Origin: Sphingomonas lycopersici
Lineage (GTDB): Bacteria > Pseudomonadota > Alphaproteobacteria > Sphingomonadales > Sphingomonadaceae
Length of the DNA: 64,000 nucleotides
Reading direction: 5' to 3'
Assembly (NCBI RefSeq): GCF_026130605.1
Contig: NZ_JANFAU010000015.1
Coordinates: 1 to 64,000, forward strand
In this document: one piece after another, positions 57,991 to 64,000 of the stretch
Layout of the letters: the number at the start of each line of letters is the position of its first letter
Numbering within the stretch: the first letter of the stretch is position 1
The notes under the pieces: generated by a model
The model's database searches: none
The model's input: the letters and a program-made list of their open reading frames with translations, nothing else
Told to the model about the DNA's origin: nothing
Position numbers and translations under genes: made by a program

Positions 57991-58094
57991 TGAATATCGA
58001 TCAGTGTGCGCATGAAGGATAGCGGGGGTTGCCTCCCCGCCCGCAAGGGCTATGTCCCAACCCAATTCCCGCTGGAAACATGAAGCGAGCGACC

Positions 58095-59489
58095 ATGGCT
58101 GACGAATTCGACTTTGACGTGCTGGTGATCGGTGCCGGCCCCGGCGGCTATGTCGCGGCGATCCGCGCGGCGCAGCTTGGGCTCAAGACCGCCTGCGCCG
58201 AGAGCCGCGAGACCTTGGGCGGCACCTGCCTCAACGTCGGCTGCATCCCGTCGAAGGCGATGCTCCACGCGTCGGAATATTATGACGCCGCGGCCAACGG
58301 CGCCTTCGCCAAGCTCGGGATCAAGGTGACCCCGGAGCTCGATCTCGACACGATGCACGGCCAGCGCCGCGATGCGGTCAAGCAGCTCACCGGCGGGATC
58401 GAATTCCTGTTCAAGAAGAACAAGGTGACCTGGCTCAAGGGCAAGGCCAGCTTCGAAGACGCGCATAAGGTGAGGGTCGGCGACCAGACAGTCACCGCGA
58501 AGAATGTCGTCATCGCCACCGGTTCGTCGGTCACCCCGCTGCCCGGCGTGACGATCGATCAGAAGGTGGTGGTCGATTCGACCGGCGCGCTCGAACTGCC
58601 CAAGGTGCCCCAGCATATGGTGGTGATCGGCGGCGGGGTGATCGGGCTCGAGCTCGGCAGCGTGTGGCGCCGGCTCGGCGCCAAGGTCACCTGCGTCGAA
58701 TTCCTCGACCAGATCCTCCCCGGCTTCGACGGCGAGGTCCGCAAGGAAGCCAATAAGATCTTCAAGAAGCAGGGGATCGAGTTCAAGCTCGGCACCAAGG
58801 TGACCAATGTCGCGGTCAACGGCGACACTGCGACGCTGACGTTGGAGCCCGCCGCCGGCGGCGAGGCGACGACGATCGAGGCGGATAGCGTGCTCGTCTC
58901 GATCGGCCGCAAGCCCAACACCGACGGGCTCGGCCTCGAAAAGATCGGTCTCACTCCCAACCAGCGCGGCCAGATCGAAACCGATCACGATTTCCGCACC
59001 GCGGTTTCGGGCGTGTGGGCGATCGGCGACGTCATCCCCGGCCCTATGCTCGCGCACAAGGCCGAGGACGAAGGGATTGCGGTCGCGGAGAATATCGCCG
59101 GCCAGCACGGCATCGTGAACCATGATGTGATCCCCAGCGTCGTCTATACCTGGCCGGAGATCGCCGGGGTCGGACTGACCGAGGAAGCCGCCAGGGAGCG
59201 CGGCGAGGTCAAGGTCGGCAAATTCCCGATGCTCGCCAACAGCCGCGCGAAGACCAACCACGAGCCCGACGGCTTCGTGAAGGTGATCGCCGATGCCAAA
59301 ACCGACCGCGTGCTCGGCGTGTGGTGCATCGCCTCGGTCGCGGGGACGATGATCGCGCAGGCGGCGCAGGCGATGGAATTCGGCGCGACCAGCGAGGATA
59401 TCGCCTACACCTGCCACGCGCACCCGACGCACAGCGAGGCGATCAAGGAAGCTGCGATGGCAGTGACGGGGAAACCGATTCACATCTGA
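58095..59489 (+). CDS. lpdA: Dihydrolipoyl dehydrogenase
   Basis: A 464-residue flavoenzyme. The FAD motif is LVIGAGPGGYVAAIRAAQ, the redox disulfide is GGTCLNVGCIPSK, the NAD motif is VIGGGVIGLELGSVW, and the C-terminal catalytic pair is in HAHPTHSEAIKEA. It reoxidises lipoyl groups in 2-oxoacid dehydrogenase complexes. No complex subunit genes are adjacent, so it is probably a shared or extra copy. ATG 58095 was chosen (MADEFDFDV); an in-frame ATG at 58080 would add five residues. Confidence 0.96.
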   Translation: MADEFDFDVLVIGAGPGGYVAAIRAAQLGLKTACAESRETLGGTCLNVGCIPSKAMLHASEYYDAAANGAFAKLGIKVTPELDLDTMHGQRRDAVKQLTGGIEFLFKKNKVTWLKGKASFEDAHKVRVGDQTVTAKNVVIATGSSVTPLPGVTIDQKVVVDSTGALELPKVPQHMVVIGGGVIGLELGSVWRRLGAKVTCVEFLDQILPGFDGEVRKEANKIFKKQGIEFKLGTKVTNVAVNGDTATLTLEPAAGGEATTIEADSVLVSIGRKPNTDGLGLEKIGLTPNQRGQIETDHDFRTAVSGVWAIGDVIPGPMLAHKAEDEGIAVAENIAGQHGIVNHDVIPSVVYTWPEIAGVGLTEEAARERGEVKVGKFPMLANSRAKTNHEPDGFVKVIADAKTDRVLGVWCIASVAGTMIAQAAQAMEFGATSEDIAYTCHAHPTHSEAIKEAAMAVTGKPIHI

Positions 59490-59498
59490 CCGCGCCAA

Positions 59499-59518
59499 GC
59501 CGCAGCGAAAGCTGCGGC
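59499..59518. other. 8-bp hairpin with GAAA tetraloop after lpdA
   Basis: GCCGCAGC and GCTGCGGC pair perfectly around GAAA, 10 bases beyond the lpdA stop. There is no T tract after it, so it would be a stability hairpin or a factor-assisted stop rather than an intrinsic terminator. Confidence 0.55.
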
Positions 59519-59646
59519 GCGGCCTCGCCGCGGTCAGATCGACCGGCGGCGCCTCAAGCGGCGTCCGACGACGCGGCTTTGCCGCGGCGGGCTGGCTTTG
59601 TGTTCGAACCGTTCACCCGATATCCGGATCGCCGCCGCCGCCGTTG

Positions 59647-59696
59647 TGCTCCCGCGAAGGCGGGAGCCCAGACTGGGTCCCCGCCTTCGCGGGGAC
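59647..59696. repeat. Palindromic repeat with CCCGCGAAGGCGGG arms (R4 type)
   Basis: GCTCCCGCGAAGGCGGGAGC and GTCCCCGCCTTCGCGGGGAC are two hairpins in tandem that also pair with each other. It lies between lpdA and the convergent MetE-like gene. Nothing coding is seen in 59490-59754. Confidence 0.8.
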
Positions 59697-59754
59697 ACAA
59701 AGAGGGCTACCGCTCCGGCATAGGCCGGGGTGGATCACATTCGTGCGGGATGCT

Positions 59755-60804
59755 CTAACCCGCCCCCAATTCCTTGCGCACGATCCGCGTGCCCTCGACC
59801 ATCGCCGCCAATTTGCCGAACGCCACGTCGCGCGAATGGTATTTCATCCCGCAATCGGGTGCGATCCACAGCCGGTCGGCCGAGACGTGGCGCAGCGCCT
59901 CGCGGATTCGCGCGGCGATCAGCTCGGCGGGCTCGATCTCATTGTGCGACAGGTCGAGCACGCCATACATGATGATCTTGTCGGGCAACTCGGCGAGGAT
60001 CGACGGATCGAGCCCCGGCTGCGCCGCCTCGACCGAGATGACGTCGATCCGCGAGCGGTTGAGCTCGGTCAGGAAGTCATAGGCCTTGGGCTTGGTCACC
60101 GAATTGCCGTGGACCAGAGCATAGCCGAAGCAGATGTGGAGCGCGGTGGTGCCGGTCACCCCGTCCAGCGCGCGGTCGAGCGCGGCGAGCGCATAATCGC
60201 GCGCATCGTCAGCGCGCGCCTGCATGTACGGCTCGTCGAGCTGGACGACATCGACCCCGGCGGCGAACAGATCCTTGATCTCGGCATTGACCGCATCGGC
60301 ATAGTCCATCGCCAGATCGGCGTCGGTGGCATAATGGTCGTTCTGCGCCTGTTTGGTCATCGTGAACGGGCCGGGGAGGGTGAGCTTCACCGGGCGCGAC
60401 GAATGGCGCTTGAGGAATTCGGCGTCCTGCACCTCGATCCCGCCGATGCGGCGGATCGGGCCGGCGACGCGGGGTGCGGGATTGGGCTTGCCGGTGCGGT
60501 CCATCGCGACGCCCGGATTGTCGATGTCGATCCCGCTCAGCGCATTGGCGAGCCGATTGGAATAGCTTTCGCGTCGCATCTCGCCGTCGCCGACGATATC
60601 GATCCCGGCGAGCTCCTGATCGCGGATCGCCACCAGGGTCGCGGCCTCCTGCGCGTCGCCCAGCCACGGCTCGGGGATGCGCCACAATTGCTGCGCGCGG
60701 ACGCGCGGCGGCAGGCTCGCCTTGAGCCGCTCGCGATCGATCAGCCAGTCGGGTTGCGGATAGCTGCCGACGATCGTCGTCGGCAGGAGAATGTCGTTGG
60801 CCAT
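59755..60804 (-). CDS. Short MetE-like (cobalamin-independent methionine synthase C-terminal type) methyltransferase
   Basis: A 349-residue TIM-barrel protein that corresponds only to the catalytic C-terminal half of MetE. Zinc-ligand positions are kept: His and Cys in ALHICFGYALVHG, Glu in ISVEAAQPGLD and Cys in IAPDCGMKYHS. The acceptor-site TTIVGSYPQ and QLDEPYMQA are also recognisable. Core-MetE proteins of this size transfer methyl groups to homocysteine or other thiols from a donor that need not be folate. It lies beside VOC, CMD, SnoaL and SDR genes, so a degradative role is possible. Donor and acceptor are unknown. Confidence 0.85.
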   Translation of the reverse strand: MANDILLPTTIVGSYPQPDWLIDRERLKASLPPRVRAQQLWRIPEPWLGDAQEAATLVAIRDQELAGIDIVGDGEMRRESYSNRLANALSGIDIDNPGVAMDRTGKPNPAPRVAGPIRRIGGIEVQDAEFLKRHSSRPVKLTLPGPFTMTKQAQNDHYATDADLAMDYADAVNAEIKDLFAAGVDVVQLDEPYMQARADDARDYALAALDRALDGVTGTTALHICFGYALVHGNSVTKPKAYDFLTELNRSRIDVISVEAAQPGLDPSILAELPDKIIMYGVLDLSHNEIEPAELIAARIREALRHVSADRLWIAPDCGMKYHSRDVAFGKLAAMVEGTRIVRKELGAG

Positions 60805-60836
60805 ATCGCCCTTTCAGCAAAGATGCCTCAGGGTAC

Positions 60837-60848
60837 TTAGTGAGCTAA
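60837..60848. promoter_or_regulatory. TTAG-N4-CTAA inverted repeat before the MetE-like gene
   Basis: TTAGTGAGCTAA lies 33 bases upstream of the start codon at 60804 in AT-rich DNA. The size suits a MarR-type operator. A loosely similar CTTAG...TAAG element lies at 62856. Confidence 0.4.
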
Positions 60849-60874
60849 ATAATATCAAGCGTTGTGGCTGTAAG

Positions 60875-60978
60875 CTCCCCTCCCTCGTGAACGGAGGGGC
60901 TAGGGGGGTATGGGGGTTGCCGATCTGCTTCCTCGCAGGCCAACCCACCCCCGCCCCCTCCCTGTTCAAGGGAGGGGA
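60875..60978. repeat. R2 palindromic repeat upstream of the MetE-like gene
   Basis: Arms CTCCCCTCCCTCGTGAACGG and CCCTGTTCAAGGGAGGGGAG with the GGCCAACCCACC core. It separates the MetE-like and VOC genes, which are on the same strand. Confidence 0.88.
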
Positions 60979-61017
60979 GAGGATCTGGTCAGCGCGATGC
61001 GCCCGTTGTCCCGCGCG

Positions 61018-61635
61018 TCACTTCGCGGTGGCGAGTTCGGTAACGTCATTCTGGGCGAGCGCCTTCTGGACGATCAGCCCTTCCTTCTTGGTGCCATCGG
61101 CGGTCACCGGATCGTGCGCCACGTCGGCGTCGGTGAACTCCTTGGTCCAGGCGGCGAATTCGAGGCACACGCCATCGGGATCGAAGAAATAGACCGAGCG
61201 GACGAATACGTCGTCATGCATGTGATCGCTGGTCTGCGTGTCCGAATTGTCGTGGTTGAGAATCTTGGTGACCGCGATCCCCTTGGCCTGCAGCCGCTCA
61301 TAATATTCGTCGAATTTCTCGGCCGGCACGTTGAACGCGATATGGTTCATCGATCCGTGCGCCGAGCGGAAATCGCCCTGCGTCGGCAGCGCCGACGGGG
61401 CGGCGATCCCCGGATGCGCTTCGGGCGCGCCGTCGAACCAGAAGAAGGCGAGGCTGTCGCCATTGCCCATATCGAAGAAGAAATGCTGCCCGCGCCCGCC
61501 CGGCAGGTCGATCGTCTTGACCAAGGGCATTCCCAGCACGTCGCGATAGAATTCCACCGTTCGCGCCATATCCTTGCAGACCAAAGCCAGATGATTGACG
61601 CCCTTGAACTCGAACTGGGTGTTGGTGGCCGGCAT
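61018..61635 (-). CDS. VOC-family protein (glyoxalase / extradiol-dioxygenase-like)
   Basis: A 205-residue protein with two beta-alpha-beta modules. Metal-ligand candidates are His in GVNHLALVCKDM, His in SMNHIAFNVP and Glu in PDGVCLEFAAW, the usual H/H/E pattern. It could isomerise, lyse or dioxygenate a small substrate. Length is longer than a single glyoxalase because of a 30-residue tail. It lies 118 bp downstream of the CMD gene on the same strand. Confidence 0.88.
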   Translation of the reverse strand: MPATNTQFEFKGVNHLALVCKDMARTVEFYRDVLGMPLVKTIDLPGGRGQHFFFDMGNGDSLAFFWFDGAPEAHPGIAAPSALPTQGDFRSAHGSMNHIAFNVPAEKFDEYYERLQAKGIAVTKILNHDNSDTQTSDHMHDDVFVRSVYFFDPDGVCLEFAAWTKEFTDADVAHDPVTADGTKKEGLIVQKALAQNDVTELATAK

Positions 61636-61753
61636 CGTCCTTCTCCTCTTGTGGGACGCGGCGGAAAAGAGGCGGTTTTTCGCGCCGCGGCCGCGCCAGA
61701 CAAATTTCGTGTCTCTTATATCCGGTTATAGCGCGAATCGTGCCAATCGTCAA

Positions 61754-62410
61754 TCAAGTTGACGGTTTTGCCGCCGGCCGCGCCGCGCTGAGGAAGTCGG
61801 CGGCGTTGAAGCCTTCGGGCGCAGCGATCTCGACGATCGGCTCGTCGCGATTGTCATATTCCATCCTAAGCGCGCGGGTGATCACCGCATGCATGTCGTA
61901 AAGACAGGTGATGTAGGTGAATTCGAAGATTTGCTCGTCGTTCCAGAACGTCCTGAGCTTGTCGAACACCGCGGTCGGCACGCGCCCGCCGGCCTGCGAC
62001 AGGCAATCGGCATAAGCGAGCACCGCGCGCTCCTGATCGTCGAAGCAATCGGCGACCGTCCAATGCGGTACCGCGGCGATCTTCTCGTCGCTTACCCCCA
62101 GCCCGCGCAGCGACTTGCAATGCTGCGAAAAGACGAACTGGCTGCCCTTGACCCAGCCCGCGCGGGTCTGGCCGAGTTCGCGCAGCACCGGATCGATCGT
62201 CCGCGCCGGGTTGCGATAGACCGCGAAGCCGTCGACCGCGTGCTTGAAGATGTCGGGAGAGAGCGCGAATACCGTCCACCAATCACCCGGCGTGCCGGTC
62301 GCGGTACCGGGCTCGGCGACGGGATCGCGATCGCCGAACAGGCGGTCGTAATAATTGAGCACGATCTGGTCGGTCACCTCGCCGCGCGGCACCTGGCGCA
62401 ATACGGGCAT
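61754..62410 (-). CDS. Carboxymuconolactone decarboxylase-family (AhpD-like fold) protein
   Basis: A 218-residue all-helical protein of the CMD family. The core helix is KGSQFVFSQHCKSLRGLGV; the usual CxxC of AhpD is absent, with only one cysteine there, so it is not a thiol peroxidase reductase. The second-half segment DQERAVLAYADCLSQAGG matches the CMD domain. True 4-carboxymuconolactone decarboxylases are shorter, so a different reaction is likely. It starts 15 bp after the SnoaL-like gene and is probably cotranscribed with it. Confidence 0.85.
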   Translation of the reverse strand: MPVLRQVPRGEVTDQIVLNYYDRLFGDRDPVAEPGTATGTPGDWWTVFALSPDIFKHAVDGFAVYRNPARTIDPVLRELGQTRAGWVKGSQFVFSQHCKSLRGLGVSDEKIAAVPHWTVADCFDDQERAVLAYADCLSQAGGRVPTAVFDKLRTFWNDEQIFEFTYITCLYDMHAVITRALRMEYDNRDEPIVEIAAPEGFNAADFLSAARPAAKPST

Positions 62411-62425
62411 GATCGTTCTCCTCGC

Positions 62426-62818
62426 TCAGGCCGCCGCGAATTTGCGGAATTCGGCGACGTGCGCCGAATCGAAATATTCGTCGAGCCGGGTGATCTTGCC
62501 GTTCTCCACCCGGCAGACGATCGCGCAGGGCAGGCGCACCGCGCCGCCGTCATGCACGCGATTGCCCTGCAGCACATGCTGCTGGACGAACCCGCCGGGG
62601 AAGATATCGAGCCGGCGCTCGGCATATTGGCGGTTGGCGATCCGCGCGACCATCCCGGTCAGCGTCCTGGCGGTATCGGCGGGGGTGACGATCAATTCGT
62701 CGGTATTGTGCCAGATTTCGGCATCGGGGGTGAAGCTGCCCTGCATCGTCGCGATATCGCCTTCCTCGATCGCATCGAAGAAGCGCTTCGCAAAGGCGCG
62801 CATCTCGGTCTCGTTCAT
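62426..62818 (-). CDS. SnoaL / NTF2-fold protein
   Basis: A 130-residue protein with the NTF2-like cone fold. The N-terminal helix FAKRFFDAIEEGDIATMQGS, the pocket strand AEIWHNTDELIV and the last strands ENGKITRLDEYFDSAHVAEF are typical of SnoaL-like cyclases, isomerases and dehydratases. It is the first gene of a minus-strand group with the CMD gene and is divergent from the SDR gene. The substrate is unknown; His in WHNTD is a candidate catalytic residue. Confidence 0.86.
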   Translation of the reverse strand: MNETEMRAFAKRFFDAIEEGDIATMQGSFTPDAEIWHNTDELIVTPADTARTLTGMVARIANRQYAERRLDIFPGGFVQQHVLQGNRVHDGGAVRLPCAIVCRVENGKITRLDEYFDSAHVAEFRKFAAA

Positions 62819-62855
62819 CGCCGCTCTCTCTCCAGTCACTCGCTTGCGCTTGATG

Positions 62856-62869
62856 CTTAGATACATAAG
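62856..62869. promoter_or_regulatory. CTTA-N6-TAAG inverted repeat between divergent SnoaL and SDR genes
   Basis: CTTAGATACATAAG is in the shared 78-bp promoter region of the SnoaL-like (start 62818) and SDR (start 62897) genes. It resembles the TTAG...CTAA element at 60837 in the first five bases. Both could bind a MarR-type protein not encoded in the window. Confidence 0.4.
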
Positions 62870-62896
62870 GATGTGAGTCAACCACAGGAGAGGCAT

Positions 62897-63673
62897 ATGG
62901 ATATTCGGGGACGCTGGGCGGTCGTGACGGGGGCCGCGTCGGGGATCGGCCGCGCCACCGCGGTGCGGCTGGCGCAAGCCGGCGCGGCGCGGGTGACGTT
63001 GCTCGATGTCAATGCGGCGGGGCTCGCGGAAAGCGCGGCGTTGGTCGCGGCGGCGGGCGCCGAAGCGGAGACCGAGCGACTCGACCTCGGCGATCTGCCG
63101 GCGGTCGCGGCGTGGCTCGATCGCACCTTGGCGGACGGGGCGCCCGATATCCTCCACAACAACGCCGGGGTCGTGTCCGGCCCGGCGGCGTTTCCGGAAA
63201 TGCCGCTCGATCGGCTGCGCTGGATCGTCGACGTCAACCTCACCTCTCTGGTGCTGATGACCGAGCGCGTCGCGCGGGCGATGCACCCGCGCGGCGGGGG
63301 CGTGATCGTCAACACCGTCTCGACCGTCGCGCTCGGCCCGGGGTTCCGCGATGCGATGTATGCCGTGACCAAAGCGGGGGTGATGATGCTCACCCGTTGC
63401 TGCGCCTCGCTCAAGGAGGAATGGGGGGTGCGGGTCGCGGGGGTGTTGCCGGGGCTGACCGATACGCCGATCCTCCACACCACCGGCGGCGATCGCGCGG
63501 CGGACTGGATGGCGCCGGTGCTGGCGAACAACGAACGTTGCACCCCCGACGATATCGCCGCGGCGGTGATCGACCTGATCGCGGACGACGGTCTCGCCGG
63601 CGGAGATTGGGTGGCGGTGAGACGCGAAAACGGCGCGGTGACCCGTCAATGGGGGCACGACACGCCGGTGTAG
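62897..63673 (+). CDS. Short-chain dehydrogenase/reductase (SDR)
   Basis: A 258-residue classical SDR. The cofactor motif is TGAASGIGRATAVRLAQ, the NNAG motif is LHNNAGVVSG, and the catalytic Ser-Tyr-Lys are in VNTVSTVALG and DAMYAVTKAG. Length and spacing are normal. An Asp after the second strand (LLDVN) favours NAD(H). AGGAGAGG precedes the ATG at 62897. It is divergent from the SnoaL-like gene, so the two are probably co-regulated. The alcohol or ketone it acts on is unknown. Confidence 0.93.
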   Translation: MDIRGRWAVVTGAASGIGRATAVRLAQAGAARVTLLDVNAAGLAESAALVAAAGAEAETERLDLGDLPAVAAWLDRTLADGAPDILHNNAGVVSGPAAFPEMPLDRLRWIVDVNLTSLVLMTERVARAMHPRGGGVIVNTVSTVALGPGFRDAMYAVTKAGVMMLTRCCASLKEEWGVRVAGVLPGLTDTPILHTTGGDRAADWMAPVLANNERCTPDDIAAAVIDLIADDGLAGGDWVAVRRENGAVTRQWGHDTPV

Positions 63674-63697
63674 CGGATCACGGAGCAACATCGTCCC

Positions 63698-63777
63698 CGT
63701 TCGCCCTGAGCGTGTCAAAGGGCTGCCCTTCTTCCTCGGAAAGAAAGTGCAGGGCTTCGACAAGCTCAGCCCGAACG
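63698..63777. repeat. R1 palindromic repeat between SDR and TonB receptor genes
   Basis: Arms CGTTCGCCCTGAGCGTGTCA and CGACAAGCTCAGCCCGAACG around a CTTCCTCGGAAAG core. It lies between the convergent 3' ends of the SDR gene and the partial receptor gene. Confidence 0.9.
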
Positions 63778-63856
63778 GGGAGAGGTAGTTACGTTTAACC
63801 TGGTTCGCTCAGCGCGGCGACGCCCTCCCCGGCAATGCCGGGGAGGGGAAAGCGGA

Positions 63857-64000
63857 TCAGAACTTCACCCCCGCCTCGATCGCTAGGTTGCGCGGCGGCT
63901 CGACGAAGATGATCGACCGCGTCACGGTGGTGATCGGGAAGGGCAGGCGGAACGCGCTGCCGGTGGTCAGATTGTTGGTCAGGTTCTTGCCGACGAACGC
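63857..64000 (-). CDS. TonB-dependent receptor, C-terminal fragment (gene runs off the window)
   Basis: The last 47 codons read GKNLTNN near the start, TRSIIFVEPPRNLAIEAG near the end, and finish VKF. GKNLxNN is the usual penultimate-strand motif, and a terminal phenylalanine marks the last barrel strand. The gene continues beyond 64000, so the plug and signal peptide are not seen. The convergent position relative to the SDR cluster suggests, but does not show, a shared substrate. Confidence 0.85.
   Translation of the reverse strand, partial: AFVGKNLTNNLTTGSAFRLPFPITTVTRSIIFVEPPRNLAIEAGVKF

Noticed and set aside
60805..61017. SAM or cobalamin riboswitch before the MetE-like gene
   Set aside because: The leader is short, AT-rich near the start and otherwise an R2 repeat. 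No conserved riboswitch core was recognised.
5401..63777. Dispersed palindromes as a CRISPR array
   Set aside because: Copies are kilobases apart, have no regular spacers and no cas genes are present.

Overview
The window is high-GC chromosomal DNA with dense coding on both strands, many ATGA/GTGA gene overlaps, several TonB-dependent receptors (TBDRs), a core-gene set (rpsD, lepB, rnc, era, pgi, gor, lpdA, nfuA) and several families of extragenic palindromes. Together these suggest an alphaproteobacterium of the Sphingomonadaceae, most likely Sphingomonas or a close relative. That placement is inferred from gene content, not from a database match.

Left part (1-18.6 kb). An initiator tRNA and a GST-like gene are followed by a hydroxyproline catabolic island (about 2.6-13.2 kb). 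It holds an amino-acid permease, a D-amino-acid-type flavoprotein (D-hydroxyproline oxidation), an LDH2-type imino-acid reductase, a POT peptide importer, trans-3-hydroxyproline dehydratase, a DHDPS-like 4-hydroxy-pyrroline-carboxylate deaminase, 4-hydroxyproline 2-epimerase, a GntR/FCD regulator and an M24 Xaa-Pro peptidase. Palindromes of the type TATCGTATACGATA lie in all three divergent promoters and before the peptidase gene, which points to one local regulon. A periplasmic amidohydrolase, a serine hydrolase and a TonB receptor flank the island. The final step of the 4-Hyp route (2-oxoglutarate semialdehyde dehydrogenase) is not in the window.

Middle part (18.7-43.2 kb). This holds a two-component system, a CapA-like protein, an exported M20 peptidase, and an export operon with an outer-membrane factor (OMF), a membrane-fusion protein (MFP) and two ABC-2 permeases but no ATPase. 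Next is a TBDR-MFS-TetR-oxidase-aldolase cluster for an unknown substrate, then a periplasmic M3 peptidase, and then an AaeB/AaeX/AaeA/NodT-type efflux operon whose four genes overlap by 4 bp each.

Right part (43.2-64 kb). nfuA converges on a two-gene unit: a GT2 glycosyltransferase and an 821-residue fusion of a DegT aminotransferase with an FMO/N-hydroxylase-like flavoprotein. The fusion is the most unusual protein in the window. Housekeeping genes follow (chorismate mutase, rpsD, S9 peptidase, sirtuin, era, a GIY-YIG protein, rnc, lepB, pgi, gor, lpdA). The window ends with a small catabolic-looking group (short MetE-like protein, VOC, CMD, SnoaL, SDR) and the C-terminus of another TonB receptor.

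At least four kinds of palindromic extragenic repeats punctuate the window. One supplies the N-terminal codons of the NodT-type gene and one supplies the C-terminal codons of the GIY-YIG gene.
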